In this document: positions 25,792 through 34,929 of the stretch, piece by piece
How positions within the stretch are numbered: the stretch's first letter is position 1
Layout of the letters: each line of letters opens with the position of its first letter
Assembly: GCF_003752365.1 (NCBI RefSeq)
Contig: NZ_RJUO01000003.1
Coordinates: 62,001 to 126,000 of the forward strand
DNA: 64,000 bases
Direction of reading: 5' to 3'
Origin: Frondihabitans sp. PhB188
GTDB lineage: Bacteria > Actinomycetota > Actinomycetes > Actinomycetales > Microbacteriaceae
Position numbers and translations under genes: made by a program
The notes under the pieces: model-generated
Database searches by the model: none
The model's input: only the letters and a program-made list of their open reading frames with translations
Told to the model about the DNA's origin: nothing

Positions 25792-26127
25792 ATGGATTCC
25801 ACGGACGCACCCGAGTTCTCGGGGGCCGGCCGCAGCCTGGAGGTGCTGCGCGCTGAGGCCCACGACGAGCTCCGCACGCTCATCGAGCTGCGCTGCCGCG
25901 CTGGCGAAGACCCGTGGGAGGTCATCCCGGAGCTGCCGACGGTCGACGAGCAGGTCGTGATCTCGCTGAGGGCGGACGCGTTCGGGCACGCCGGGGCGGG
26001 GGCCAGCTCGGGCATGAGCCTGGGCGGCGAGCTGGAGTTCCTGCGCCGGATCGCCCTGTGGCACCCCGAGCTCTCGCGGGCCGTCTGGCTGCTGATGGGC
26101 AAGCTGGAAGACGCGGGCCACCTCTAG
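25792..26127 (+). CDS. Conserved hypothetical soluble protein
   Basis: Acidic helical protein of 111 residues with no recognised domain or membrane segment. The middle has EAHDELRTLIELRCRAGEDPW and the C-terminus a Leu/Trp-rich helix (LSRAVWLLMGKLEDAG). ATG 25792 begins DSTDAPEFSG. It sits 23 bp before the oligopeptidase gene in the same direction and is probably co-transcribed. A GTTCCTGCGCC word at 26037-26047 encodes EFLRRI. Confidence 0.7.
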   Translation: MDSTDAPEFSGAGRSLEVLRAEAHDELRTLIELRCRAGEDPWEVIPELPTVDEQVVISLRADAFGHAGAGASSGMSLGGELEFLRRIALWHPELSRAVWLLMGKLEDAGHL

Positions 26128-26150
26128 CCCGGCGTCACTAGGCTTTGATC

Positions 26151-28271
26151 ATGGCAGCACCAGAGGCACCGCACGCCCCCAAGAAGCCCATCACCCGTCG
26201 TCACCACGGTCGCGAGTTCATCGACGACTACGAGTGGCTCCGCGAGAAGCAGAACCCGGAGGTGGTCACGCACCTCGAGGCCGAGAACGCCTTCACGGAG
26301 CTCGAGAACCGCCACCTCGAGGGCCTTCGCGAGACGATCTTCGAAGAGATCAAGGGCCGCGTCCAGGAGACCGACCTCGGCGTCGCGACCCGCGAGGGCG
26401 GCTACTGGTACTACTCCCGCACGGCCGAGGGCAAGCAGTACGGCATCCAGTGCCGCCTGCCGATCACGGGCACCGACGACTGGACCCCGCCGACCATCGA
26501 GCCCGGCGCCCCCGCCGCCGGCGAGCAGGTCATCTTCGACGGCAACATCGAGGCGGAGGGCCACGACTTCTTCTCGCTCGGCAGCTTCGACGTCTCGCCC
26601 GACGGCGGCCTGCTGGCGTACGCCGTCGACACCGACGGCTCCGAGCGGTACACGCTGCGCGTCCGCGATCTGGAGACCGGCGCCGACCTGGCCGACGAGA
26701 TCGCCGAGACCGCCCCCGGCGCAACCTTCGACGCCTCGGGCCGCTACCTCTTCTACCCGACCGTCGACGAGTCGTGGCGCCCCGACACCATCTGGCGCCA
26801 CCGCGTCGGGTCGACGGAGGCCGACGTCTCGATCTTCCACGAGCCCGACGACCGCTACTGGATCGGCGTCGGCCTCACGCGAAGCAAGCAGTACCTCCTC
26901 ATCGAGGCGGGCTCGAAGATCACGAGCGAGACCTGGATCCTCGACGCAGCCGACCCCGTCGGCGACTTCCGCGTCGTCTGGCCGCGCCGCGAGGGCGTCG
27001 AGTACGAGATCGATCACGCGATCGTCGACGGCAGCGACCGCCTGCTGATCCTCCACAACGAGGGCGCCATCGGCTTCGAGCTGATCGACGTGCCGGCCGA
27101 CGACCCGCAGTCGACCAGCGACCGCCGCGTGGTCCTCGCCCACGACCCGGCCCGGCGACTCGAGTCGGTCGAGGCCTTCACCGGCCACCTGCTCGTCGAC
27201 TTCCGCGCCGACGGCCTCTCGCAGATCGCCATCGTGCGCCTGCCCGGCGACGGCTCCGGCTACGGCGACCTCGACGTGCTCGAGTTCGACGAGGCCCTGT
27301 TCACGGCGGGCTGGTCGGGCAACCCCGAGTTCACCCAGGCGACGGCGCGGTTCGGGTTCTCGTCGTTCGTGACGCCGGCGACGGTGCTCGACCTCGATGT
27401 CCGCGCAGGAACTCGCACCACCCTCAAGCAGCAGATCGTGCTCGGCGACTACTCCCCCGCCGACTACGACCAGGCCCGCGAGTGGGCCACGGCCGGCGAC
27501 GGCACCCTGGTGCCCGTCTCCCTGGTCTGGAAGAAGGGCCTGGTCGCGCCGGGTCAGCCCGCGCCGGTGCACCTCTACGGGTACGGGTCGTACGAGCACA
27601 GCATCGACCCGGGCTTCAGCGTCGCCCGGCTCTCGCTCCTCGACCGCGGCGTCGTGTTCGCCGTCGCGCACGTCCGCGGCGGCGGAGAGATGGGCCGCGA
27701 GTGGTACGAGAACGGCAAGACGCTGACGAAGCGCAACACGTTCACCGACTTCGTCGCCGCGGCCGACCACCTGATCTCCGAGGGCCGCACGACCCCGCAG
27801 CTGCTGGTCGCCGAGGGCGGCAGCGCCGGCGGGCTCCTCATGGGCGCCGTCGCCAACCTGGCCCCCGACCGGTTCGCCGGGATCCTGGCAGCAGTGCCGT
27901 TCGTCGACGCGCTCACGTCCATCCTCGATCCCGATCTGCCCCTGACGGTGATCGAGTGGGACGAGTGGGGCGACCCCCTGCACGATCCCGACGTGTACGA
28001 CTACATGGCGACGTACACGCCCTATGAGAACGTGGCCGACGACGCCAGCGCCTACCCGAAGATCCTCGCGGTGACGAGCTTCAACGACACCCGGGTGCTC
28101 TACGTCGAGCCGGCGAAGTGGGTGGCACGCCTCCGCGACGCCGGTGCTCCCGCCACGATGAAGATCGAGATGCAGGCCGGACACGGCGGCGTCTCGGGCC
28201 GCTACGAATCGTGGCGCGAGCGCGCCTTCGAGATCGCCTGGCTGCTCGAGGTGCTGGGGCTGGCGTCGTGA
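26151..28271 (+). CDS. ptrB: Oligopeptidase B / prolyl oligopeptidase family serine peptidase (S9A)
   Basis: Cytosolic serine peptidase of 706 residues cutting short peptides, usually after Arg/Lys. The N-terminal seven-bladed propeller covers about 70-410. The catalytic domain carries the nucleophile in AEGGSAGGLLMGAV near 556, the Asp near 644 (FNDTRV) and the His near 677 (QAGHGGVSGR). VRGGGEMGREWYENGK is the S9A oxyanion/S1 region. ATG 26151 is preferred over TTG 26145. The stop codon lies in a 17-bp tandem triplication (28269-28319). Confidence 0.93.
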   Translation: MAAPEAPHAPKKPITRRHHGREFIDDYEWLREKQNPEVVTHLEAENAFTELENRHLEGLRETIFEEIKGRVQETDLGVATREGGYWYYSRTAEGKQYGIQCRLPITGTDDWTPPTIEPGAPAAGEQVIFDGNIEAEGHDFFSLGSFDVSPDGGLLAYAVDTDGSERYTLRVRDLETGADLADEIAETAPGATFDASGRYLFYPTVDESWRPDTIWRHRVGSTEADVSIFHEPDDRYWIGVGLTRSKQYLLIEAGSKITSETWILDAADPVGDFRVVWPRREGVEYEIDHAIVDGSDRLLILHNEGAIGFELIDVPADDPQSTSDRRVVLAHDPARRLESVEAFTGHLLVDFRADGLSQIAIVRLPGDGSGYGDLDVLEFDEALFTAGWSGNPEFTQATARFGFSSFVTPATVLDLDVRAGTRTTLKQQIVLGDYSPADYDQAREWATAGDGTLVPVSLVWKKGLVAPGQPAPVHLYGYGSYEHSIDPGFSVARLSLLDRGVVFAVAHVRGGGEMGREWYENGKTLTKRNTFTDFVAAADHLISEGRTTPQLLVAEGGSAGGLLMGAVANLAPDRFAGILAAVPFVDALTSILDPDLPLTVIEWDEWGDPLHDPDVYDYMATYTPYENVADDASAYPKILAVTSFNDTRVLYVEPAKWVARLRDAGAPATMKIEMQAGHGGVSGRYESWRERAFEIAWLLEVLGLAS

Positions 28272-28319
28272 GCGGGACTGCGTCGTGAGCGGGACTGCGT
28301 CGTGATCGGGACCGGGTCG
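28269..28319. repeat. 17-bp tandem triplication covering the ptrB stop codon
   Basis: The unit TGAGCGGGACTGCGTCG occurs at 28269 and 28286 exactly and at 28303 with three substitutions. The first TGA is the ptrB stop. Because 17 is not a multiple of three, expansion or contraction would move the stop's context rather than add residues. Confidence 0.85.
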
Positions 28320-28354
28320 CGTGCGGCGCGCGTCGAGGCCGGGGCGGCTCGGCC

Positions 28355-28900
28355 GTGAGCGACACGCGCAGCTGGGTCGCGCTCCTGCGGGGCATCAACG
28401 TCGGAACCGCCAAGCGGGTGCCGATGGCCGAGCTGCGCGCGGCCGTCGAGTCCCTCGGAGGCACGGACGTGAAGACCCTGCTGAACAGCGGCAACGTGGT
28501 CTACGACACCTGCGCCGAGGCCGGCCCGAGCGCGGATGCCATTCGCGGGGCAGTGCGCGAGCGCACCGGCGTCGACAGCGAGGTGATCGTCGTCTCCGGC
28601 GACGCCTTCCGCGCCGTCGCCGAGGCCTGTCCCCTGCGCGCCGCGGGCCGACCCGGCAATCGCGTGAGCATCGCTTTCCCCGCGGCACCCCTCGATCCCA
28701 CGTCGCAGGTGCCCGACCCGGCCGCGCTCGCGCCCGAAGAGCTCGCGCTGACCGCGACCGCCGTCTACCAGTGGCTTCCCGACGGACAGCTCGCCACGAA
28801 GGTCCCGGCCGCGTGGTGGCGCGGACTCGGCGTGACCGTGACCGCGCGCAACGACGCCACGGTCCAGAAGCTGGTCGCGCTGCTCGACGCGCGCGCCTGA
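28355..28900 (+). CDS. DUF1697 domain protein
   Basis: Soluble protein of 181 residues matching the DUF1697 family. The family's N-terminal segment SWVALLRGINVGTAKRVPMAELR is clear, followed by LLNSGNVVYDT and the C-terminal ARNDATVQKLVALL. The biochemical role of the family is unknown. GTG 28355 immediately precedes the conserved start. It lies 83 bp after ptrB in the same direction, with the triplication between. A 385-bp palindrome-rich gap follows. Confidence 0.9.
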   Translation: MSDTRSWVALLRGINVGTAKRVPMAELRAAVESLGGTDVKTLLNSGNVVYDTCAEAGPSADAIRGAVRERTGVDSEVIVVSGDAFRAVAEACPLRAAGRPGNRVSIAFPAAPLDPTSQVPDPAALAPEELALTATAVYQWLPDGQLATKVPAAWWRGLGVTVTARNDATVQKLVALLDARA

Positions 28901-29285
28901 GCCGCTCCGAGAGCAGCGCGCCGCCCGGCCCGATGTGCAGCCCGCCCCGCGGTGTCGGCGACCACATGCTCAGGGGCCACGGCGTCGGGGCCACGGGGCC
29001 ACGGGGCCACGGGATCAGGGGATCTTCTCCAGAGCCGCTTTCCCTGCGCGTGAATTCACGCCCAGGGAAAGCGTCTCCAGACGGAAGTGCCCCGGGCTTC
29101 CGTTTGCGGCATCTGCGGGTTCGCGTGAGGTCGCGCGAACCCAGTTGGGGCTCCTGAGCAAACCCCGAGGCCGCGGCACTCTTTCGCACGGCGAGCCGCT
29201 GCGTGTGGGCGCGCGGGCCCCCCGCTCGGTCGGCCAGCGAGGCGCCGGCCAGCGCGAGGGTCCCGTCCCGCGAGGGGTGTCCGCG
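28901..29285. repeat. Convergent gap with three consecutive palindromes and flanking direct repeat
   Basis: No gene is seen in this 385-bp gap. Three inverted repeats follow one another. The first is a 38-bp near-perfect palindrome at 29036-29073 (arms CGCTTTCCCTG / CAGGGAAAGCG, centre GCGTGAATTCACGC, one C/C mismatch). The second is ACGGAAG...CTTCCGT at 29081-29103, followed by TTT. The third is GGGTTCGCG (29117-29125) with CGCGAACCC (29134-29142). The 38-bp palindrome is flanked by the 8-bp direct repeat TCTCCAGA (29026-29033 and 29074-29081). A GGGGCCAC repeat lies at about 28975-29012. It probably terminates both converging transcripts. Confidence 0.8.
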
Positions 29286-30797
29286 CTAGAGCTTCTCGGC
29301 GAGCTTGGGGAGGCGGGCGAAGGCGGCGTCGCGGCGGCCGAGCGCGACCGTGGCGAGCACGCCGTAGCCGAAGGTGTCCTCCTCGGCCCATCGGGCGGTG
29401 TCGGCCACGGTGCGGTACCGCTCCATGGCCGCGTGGGCGTCGAGCGCCTCGCCGAGCACGCGCTGGATCGCGTGCGCCGCCTTCGGGCTGACGCCGCCCT
29501 TGAGCTCAGCAGACCTCTGGGCCTCGATGCCGTAGCGCAGGCGACGACCCGCCTTGCGGGCCCGGTGCACCGGCACGACGTCGAACGCGTCGATGGCCGC
29601 GGCCGCCCTGGCGCCGCGGCGCGCCCGCTTCGACTCCTTGGCGATGCGGGCGGCGGCGTACTTGGCCGCCGACTTGTCGGCCGAGGGGCCGTCCGGAGTC
29701 TCGCGCGGCAGCGCCTCCAGCTGGTCGAGGAGCTCGAAGTACGAGGTGTCGGTCATGGCGATCTCGAGGCGGTAGCGGGCGTCGACGGCCTGCTCGCGGA
29801 ACTGCGCCCGGATTCTGCCTGCCACATCGTGAGAGACGAAGCCCTGCGGGGCCTCGGCGAGGTCCACAGCGAGCTGCTGCTCGGCGACCTCGGCATCGCG
29901 CACGGCGCCCGCGGCCGCTCCGATCACGGCCAGCCTCTCGTCGAGCGCGGCTGTCGTCTCGGCATCGACGACGCCGCGGTACACGCGAAGCACGCTGCGG
30001 AGGCGACGGAGGGTCGTGCGGTACTGGTGGACGGCGTCCTCCTCGTCGTCGCGGGCGGAGGGGTCGAGCGCGACGATGCGGGCGACGAGGTCGGCGACGC
30101 GGGTCATCACGAAGGCGCCGGCGGTTCCGTCGTCGGGATCGAGCGGGGCCTCGGCAGGGGCCGGCACGGCGGCGGCGAGGCCGGGCAGATCGCCGAGGCC
30201 GCGCGCGAGCTTCGACTTCGAGGCCGAGACGGATGCGCCGGCGGCTTCGAGCACGTCGCCGACCTCGTCGAGGAGCGCCTCGCCGTCGGCCCGATCGACG
30301 CCGGGTGCCAGCTCGACCTCCCACTCGCGCCAGGAGCGGATCGAGGCCGTGTCGGGGTTGGTCGCCGTGACCTCGTCATCGGCGAGCTCGGCCAGCGGCT
30401 GACCGTCCGGGTCCAGAAGCGCGGTGGCGGTGCGGGTCGTCTCGAGCAGGAGCACCGGGTGAAGAGGGCGACCGCGCAGGATCGCCTCGACCCGGCGGCG
30501 GATCTCAGCGGGCACCCCCGCGTCGGCGGAACCCAGCGGCGCGTGCACCTCACGGCGAGCGCCGCCGCCCGCCGGCAGCTTCACGTGCCAGCCCTCGTCG
30601 TGGCCGCCCTCGCGGCGGCGGAGGGTGACGCGGTTCGCGAGGAGGAGGTGCTCGGCGGTGTCGTAGTAGACGGCGCGCAGGCTCACGGGCTCGTCGGGCC
30701 TCACGGTCGCGATCGGGCCCACGCCCTCGAGGGCCGGCACCCTCACATCGGTGCCGACGTCGTACTTGCGCTCGATCTCGATCTGCTGGGTGCTCAT
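29286..30797 (-). CDS. CYTH-CHAD domain protein
   Basis: Cytosolic protein of 503 residues. The N-terminal CYTH (adenylate cyclase B/thiamine triphosphatase) domain occupies about 1-200, with the metal motif EIERKYDV (ExExK), YYDTAEHLLL and LRRREGG. The C-terminal CHAD domain (about 225-500) is helical and has the conserved His in DAVHQYRTTLRRLRSVLRVY and KAGRRLRYGIE. CHAD domains bind polyphosphate and CYTH domains cleave triphosphates, so a role in polyphosphate or triphosphate metabolism is likely. ATG 30797 diverges from the maltokinase gene. Confidence 0.92.
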   Translation of the reverse strand: MSTQQIEIERKYDVGTDVRVPALEGVGPIATVRPDEPVSLRAVYYDTAEHLLLANRVTLRRREGGHDEGWHVKLPAGGGARREVHAPLGSADAGVPAEIRRRVEAILRGRPLHPVLLLETTRTATALLDPDGQPLAELADDEVTATNPDTASIRSWREWEVELAPGVDRADGEALLDEVGDVLEAAGASVSASKSKLARGLGDLPGLAAAVPAPAEAPLDPDDGTAGAFVMTRVADLVARIVALDPSARDDEEDAVHQYRTTLRRLRSVLRVYRGVVDAETTAALDERLAVIGAAAGAVRDAEVAEQQLAVDLAEAPQGFVSHDVAGRIRAQFREQAVDARYRLEIAMTDTSYFELLDQLEALPRETPDGPSADKSAAKYAAARIAKESKRARRGARAAAAIDAFDVVPVHRARKAGRRLRYGIEAQRSAELKGGVSPKAAHAIQRVLGEALDAHAAMERYRTVADTARWAEEDTFGYGVLATVALGRRDAAFARLPKLAEKL

Positions 30798-30824
30798 TCA
30801 CCCTGTCTATCGGATGCGGGTGAA
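30797..30824. promoter_or_regulatory. Inverted repeat in divergent CYTH-CHAD/maltokinase promoter gap
   Basis: TTCACCC (30797-30803) and GGGTGAA (30818-30824) form a perfect 7-bp inverted repeat with a 14-bp spacer. It covers the first base of the leftward start codon and lies 37 bp before the maltokinase ATG. With only 63 bp between the two starts, a regulator bound here could control both. Confidence 0.4.
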
Positions 30825-30860
30825 GGCCGCGTGCAAGGACCCGGGCGTATTGTGCGAGGC

Positions 30861-32210
30861 ATGAGCACTGTTGCCCCGTCGTTCCCCGGTTGGATGGCGC
30901 GTCAGCGCTGGTATGCCACGAAGGGTGCCACTCCGAACATCCGCGTGATCGGCAGCATGGAGACCATGGTCGAGGACACCCTCGTCATGACCCTGCTGGT
31001 GATCGACGAGGCCCCGCTGCAGCCGGTCCTCTATCAGGTGCCGATGGTCGCCCGGACGGCGCCGCTGCCCGGTGGCGACAACGCGTTCATCGGTTCGAGC
31101 GACGGCTACTACCTCTACGACGGCCCGCGCGACCCGATCTACGCGCGCGGCCTCCTGACCACGATGGCCCAGCAGAGTCATGTCGACGGCTCCGACCTCA
31201 CGGCCGACGGCGTGCTGCTCCAGGACCCGGGGCGGGTCGTGCGGACGCGGGTGCTCGAAGGCGAGCAGTCGAACACGTCGATCATCTACGACGTCGACGG
31301 GCCGGTCTCGAAGGTCATCGCGAAGGTCTTCCGCGTGCTGCACCACGGCGAGAACCCCGACGTCACCTCGCAGGCGGCGCTGACTGCCGGAGGCTCGACG
31401 CGTGTTCCGTCGTCGTTCGGCTTCGTCACGGCGAGCTGGACCGACCCGGGCCGCGACGAGGGCGTGGCGCACGGGCACCTCGCCTTCGCGCAGGAGTTCC
31501 TTGACGGGTCGGAGGACGCCTGGCGCGTCGCGCTCGAAGCCGCTCGCTACGGCCACGACTTCTCCGAGCAGGCGCATGCGCTCGGCAAGGCCACCGCCGA
31601 GGTGCACCACACCCTCGCCGAGCGCCTGGGGACGACCCCGGCCGGGCCCGCCGAGGTCGAGGGCGCCCTCGCCAGCATGCGACGCAGGATCGCGACGGCC
31701 TCCCGCGAGGTCCCCGCCGTCGCGGAGTACCGCGCCGCCATCGAGGCCGTCTACGACTCCGTGACCGACCTCCACTGGCCCGATCTGCAGCGGATCCACG
31801 GCGACCTGCACCTCGGCCAGGCGCTCCAGTCACCCGAGCGCGGCTGGATCCTGCTCGACTTCGAGGGTGAGCCGCTCCGGCCGATGCCCGAGCGCTCGCG
31901 CCCCGACGTGCCGCTGCGCGACGTCGCGGGCATGCTGCGCTCGTTCGACTATGTCGCCGGGTCGCTGGCGCAGGAGCGCCCCCGCATCGACGCGACCGCC
32001 TGGGCGTCGGCCGCCCGCCGGGCCTTCGTCGACGGATACGTCGAGGCGTCGGGCGCGGACGTGCGCCAGCAGCGCGCGCTCCTCGACGCGTTCGAGATCG
32101 ACAAGGCCGTCTACGAGGCCATCTACGAGTCGCGCAACCGCCCCGACTGGATCGGGATCCCGCTCGGGGCGATCGGGCGGCTGGTGGCGCGGAGCGCGCC
32201 CGCGGCCTGA
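30861..32210 (+). CDS. mak: Maltokinase
   Basis: ATP:maltose 1-phosphotransferase of 449 residues. It supplies maltose-1-phosphate to GlgE for alpha-glucan synthesis from trehalose. The N-terminal cap domain (to about 115) begins with FPGWMARQRWYATKG, typical of maltokinases. The kinase fold has the catalytic loop HGDLHLGQAL near 312 and the metal motif LLDFEGEP near 330. DLHW before it and RSFDYVAG after it are also family features. No glgE or treS lies in this window, so the pathway must be encoded elsewhere. ATG 30861 diverges from CYTH-CHAD. Confidence 0.88.
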   Translation: MSTVAPSFPGWMARQRWYATKGATPNIRVIGSMETMVEDTLVMTLLVIDEAPLQPVLYQVPMVARTAPLPGGDNAFIGSSDGYYLYDGPRDPIYARGLLTTMAQQSHVDGSDLTADGVLLQDPGRVVRTRVLEGEQSNTSIIYDVDGPVSKVIAKVFRVLHHGENPDVTSQAALTAGGSTRVPSSFGFVTASWTDPGRDEGVAHGHLAFAQEFLDGSEDAWRVALEAARYGHDFSEQAHALGKATAEVHHTLAERLGTTPAGPAEVEGALASMRRRIATASREVPAVAEYRAAIEAVYDSVTDLHWPDLQRIHGDLHLGQALQSPERGWILLDFEGEPLRPMPERSRPDVPLRDVAGMLRSFDYVAGSLAQERPRIDATAWASAARRAFVDGYVEASGADVRQQRALLDAFEIDKAVYEAIYESRNRPDWIGIPLGAIGRLVARSAPAA

Positions 32211-32247
32211 GGGTCGGCGGCGGGCACGCAGTTCCTGCGCCCGGGCT

Positions 32248-34005
32248 CTAGGGCTTCGGGATGTTGCGCAGGTTCGAGCGCGCCATGGCGACCGCCTCGC
32301 CGGCGCCGCCGTTCATCACGACCTTCGACATCGCCAGCGCGAAGCCCTTGAGCTGCGTGCCGGTGATGGTCGGCGGCAGCGAGAGGGCGCGCGGGTCGGT
32401 GACGATGTCGACGAGGGCGGGTCCGTCGTGCTCGAAGGCGGCCTCGAGGGCGGTCTCGAGGTCGCCCGGGTCCTCGACCCGGACAGCGTGGATCCCGAGG
32501 GCCCGAGCGACGGCCGCGTAGTCGGTCGGGGGCACGTCGACGCCGAAGTCCGGCAGCCCTGCGACGAGCATCTCGACCTTGACCAGACCGAGCGTCGAGT
32601 TGTTGAACACGACGATCTTGACCGGCACCTTGTAGGCGGCGACGGTCACGAGCTCGCCGAGCAGCATGGAGAGCCCGCCGTCGCCCGACATCGACACGAC
32701 CTGGCGGCCCGGATAGGCGAAGGCGGCGCCGACGGCCTGCGGCAGAGCGTTGGCCATCGAGCCGTGCAGGTACGAGCCGATGATGCGACGTCGGCCGTTG
32801 GGCGTCAGGTAGCGGGCGCTCCAGACGTTCGACATGCCGGTGTCGGCCGTGAAGATCGCGTCGTCCGAGGCGGCCTGGTCGACCAGCGAGGCGGCGAACT
32901 CGGGGTGGATCGGCACGATCTTGGTGGCGTCCTTCGTGTACGAGCCGACGACGCCGGTCATGAGCTTCTGGTGCTTCTTGAGCAGGCCGTCGAGGAATCT
33001 GCGGTTGGTCTTGCGCTTCAGCAGCGGCAGCAGAGCGCGGATCGCCGGGCCCACCTCGGCGTGCACGGGCAGGTGCACGTCGACCCGGCGGCCGATGTTC
33101 GCCGCGTTGGCGTCGATCTGCGCGACCTTGATCTTGTCGCCGTCGGGCAGGAACTGCTCGTACGGGAAGTCGGTGCCGAGCATCAGCATCACGTCGGCGT
33201 CGTGGATGCCCGCGTGCGCCGCCCCGTAGCCGAGCAGACCCGTCATCCCGACGTCGAACGGGTTGTCGTACTGGACGATGTCCTTGCCGCGCATCGAGTG
33301 GCCGACAGGCGCGAGCAGGAACTCGGCCAGCTCCACGACGGCATCGTGCTCGCCGACCGCGCCCGCCCCGACGAACAGCGCCACCGACTTCGCCGCGTTG
33401 AGGGCGTCGGCGAGCGCCTGGAGGTCGTCGGGGTTCGGCTCGAGAGTCGGCGGCTTCGTCGCCACGTACGCGGGCACATGGCCGGCCGCCTCGAACTCCG
33501 CGATGTCGCCCGGCAGCGTGATGACGCTGACGCCGTCGCCGGCCAGCGTGTGCCGGATCGCGCTCGCGACCACGCGCGGCGCCTGCTCGGCGGTCGAGAT
33601 CATCTCGGAGTAGCCCGAGCACTCGGTGAACAGGCGGTCGGGGTGGGTCTCCTGGAAGTACGACATGCCGATCTGCTTCGCGGGGATGTGGCTGGCGATC
33701 GCGAGCACGGGCCCGCCGGAGCGGTGCGCGTCGTAGAGTCCGTTGATCAGGTGGAGGTTGCCGGGGCCGCACGAGCCCGCGCACACCGCCAGCTCGCCGG
33801 TCAGCTGAGCGTCGGCGGAGGCCATGAACGCGGCCGCCTCCTCGTGCCGCACGTGAATCCAGTCGATGCCGCCCTTCGCCGACCCGCCGGTGCGTCTGAC
33901 TGCGTCGACCACCGGGTTGAGGCTGTCGCCCACGATGCCGTAGATGCGACGCACCCCGGCCTCCACGAGCTGGGAGACGAGCTGGTCGGCGATGGTCTGA
34001 GCCAT
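32248..34005 (-). CDS. poxB: Pyruvate:quinone oxidoreductase (thiamine-diphosphate, FAD)
   Basis: Peripheral membrane flavoenzyme of 585 residues that decarboxylates pyruvate to acetate and CO2 and passes electrons to quinone. It has the ThDP glutamate region IHVRHEEAAAFMA near 51, the CAGSCGPGNLHLINGLYDAHR loop near 75, a central FAD domain (190-340), and the ThDP/Mg motif SGDGGLSML near 436 ending in FNNS. The C-terminal tail is short. ATG 34005 begins AQTIADQLV, standard for the family. It diverges from mycoredoxin with 63 bp between starts. A GTTCCTGCGCC word lies in the downstream gap (32231-32241). Confidence 0.93.
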   Translation of the reverse strand: MAQTIADQLVSQLVEAGVRRIYGIVGDSLNPVVDAVRRTGGSAKGGIDWIHVRHEEAAAFMASADAQLTGELAVCAGSCGPGNLHLINGLYDAHRSGGPVLAIASHIPAKQIGMSYFQETHPDRLFTECSGYSEMISTAEQAPRVVASAIRHTLAGDGVSVITLPGDIAEFEAAGHVPAYVATKPPTLEPNPDDLQALADALNAAKSVALFVGAGAVGEHDAVVELAEFLLAPVGHSMRGKDIVQYDNPFDVGMTGLLGYGAAHAGIHDADVMLMLGTDFPYEQFLPDGDKIKVAQIDANAANIGRRVDVHLPVHAEVGPAIRALLPLLKRKTNRRFLDGLLKKHQKLMTGVVGSYTKDATKIVPIHPEFAASLVDQAASDDAIFTADTGMSNVWSARYLTPNGRRRIIGSYLHGSMANALPQAVGAAFAYPGRQVVSMSGDGGLSMLLGELVTVAAYKVPVKIVVFNNSTLGLVKVEMLVAGLPDFGVDVPPTDYAAVARALGIHAVRVEDPGDLETALEAAFEHDGPALVDIVTDPRALSLPPTITGTQLKGFALAMSKVVMNGGAGEAVAMARSNLRNIPKP

Positions 34006-34068
34006 GGGGTGAGCCTTTCGTTCGGAATCTCCACTCAACTCCAGGCCCGCCCGGCGTACCCTTTGACC

Positions 34069-34335
34069 ATGACCACCAATGCCCATGACTACGTGCCCGC
34101 GGCCGGCACGATCACGATGTTCTCGACCGGCTGGTGCGGCTACTGCGCGCGCCTCAAGCAGCAGCTGACCAAAGACGGCATCGCCTACAACGAGATCAAC
34201 ATCGAAGAGGTCGACGGCACCGCCGAGATCGTCGAGAGCGTCAACGGCGGCAATCAGACCGTGCCGACGGTGATCTTCCCCGACGGCACCTCGGCGACCA
34301 ACCCGTCGCTGGCCGAGGTGAAGGCGCGGCTCTAG
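34069..34335 (+). CDS. Mycoredoxin (glutaredoxin-like)
   Basis: Small cytosolic thiol oxidoreductase of 88 residues. The active-site motif WCGYC (Cys23, Cys26) in FSTGWCGYCARLK is that of mycoredoxin-1, which reduces mycothiol-protein mixed disulfides in actinobacteria. The cis-Pro segment TVPTVIFPDG is also present, near 64. ATG 34069 is supported by homology from residue 14; the first dozen residues are a leader. It diverges from poxB. Its presence indicates a mycothiol-using organism. Confidence 0.9.
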   Translation: MTTNAHDYVPAAGTITMFSTGWCGYCARLKQQLTKDGIAYNEINIEEVDGTAEIVESVNGGNQTVPTVIFPDGTSATNPSLAEVKARL

Positions 34336-34338
34336 GCC

Positions 34339-34923
34339 TTAGCGCTTGTAGTCGTCGGGGTGATCCGTGCCGAGCTGACGGTAGGGCTTCGAGGCGCGTG
34401 GCTGATCCTGCCCCGGATTCTTCTCGGGTAGTGAGACCAGTGTCTGTCCCAGTCTCCTCACGAACGTCACAGCGTTCACCACGGGAATCATCATCGCGAA
34501 GAGCGCGCCGAACGCGCCGAAGCCGTTACCCTCTCTTCCGATGACGACACCTACCATCCCGATCATGAAGGCCACCACGATTCCGCACGCTCCCAACGAC
34601 GACAGGATCAGGCCTTGGAACGCCGGTCGGGGGTCATTCCATTCGGAGATCGACCGGTAGCGGTCCTGCTTGGTTAACTTTGGGCGCCAGCGTGTCATGA
34701 GGATCCACGCGGCGATGCTGGCAAGCGCCACGCCAGCAGCAAGCGAGATCAGCACGTTCGGGACGCCGTCGAAGACGCCGACCGCAGACAGGCCTGCGGA
34801 GCCGCCGAGACCGAGCGCGACGACCACGGCGGCCAGGATCCGCTGACGGCGGGGAGGGACGACCTCTCGGGCGTACGGAAGGAACAGCCGCCACCCGGCG
34901 CTCAAGTCGGCGCGGACTCCCAC
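34339..34923 (-). CDS. Polytopic membrane protein, function unknown
   Basis: Protein of 194 residues with four predicted TM helices in two pairs (about 28-50, 57-76, 105-125, 133-155). They are separated by a polar loop with KLTKQDRYRSISEWNDPRP. The C-terminal tail of 35 residues is hydrophilic (EKNPGQDQPRASKPYRQLG). No family is recognised. Start GTG 34923 lies 6 bp after the VOC gene stop, so the two are co-transcribed. It converges with mycoredoxin with 3 bp between stops. Confidence 0.75.
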   Translation of the reverse strand: MGVRADLSAGWRLFLPYAREVVPPRRQRILAAVVVALGLGGSAGLSAVGVFDGVPNVLISLAAGVALASIAAWILMTRWRPKLTKQDRYRSISEWNDPRPAFQGLILSSLGACGIVVAFMIGMVGVVIGREGNGFGAFGALFAMMIPVVNAVTFVRRLGQTLVSLPEKNPGQDQPRASKPYRQLGTDHPDDYKR

Positions 34924-34929
34924 GACGGA

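Noticed and set aside
29026-29081. Insertion sequence remnant with transposase
   Set aside because: Only 48 bp including the direct repeat and no coding capacity; kept as a palindrome with a possible target duplication.
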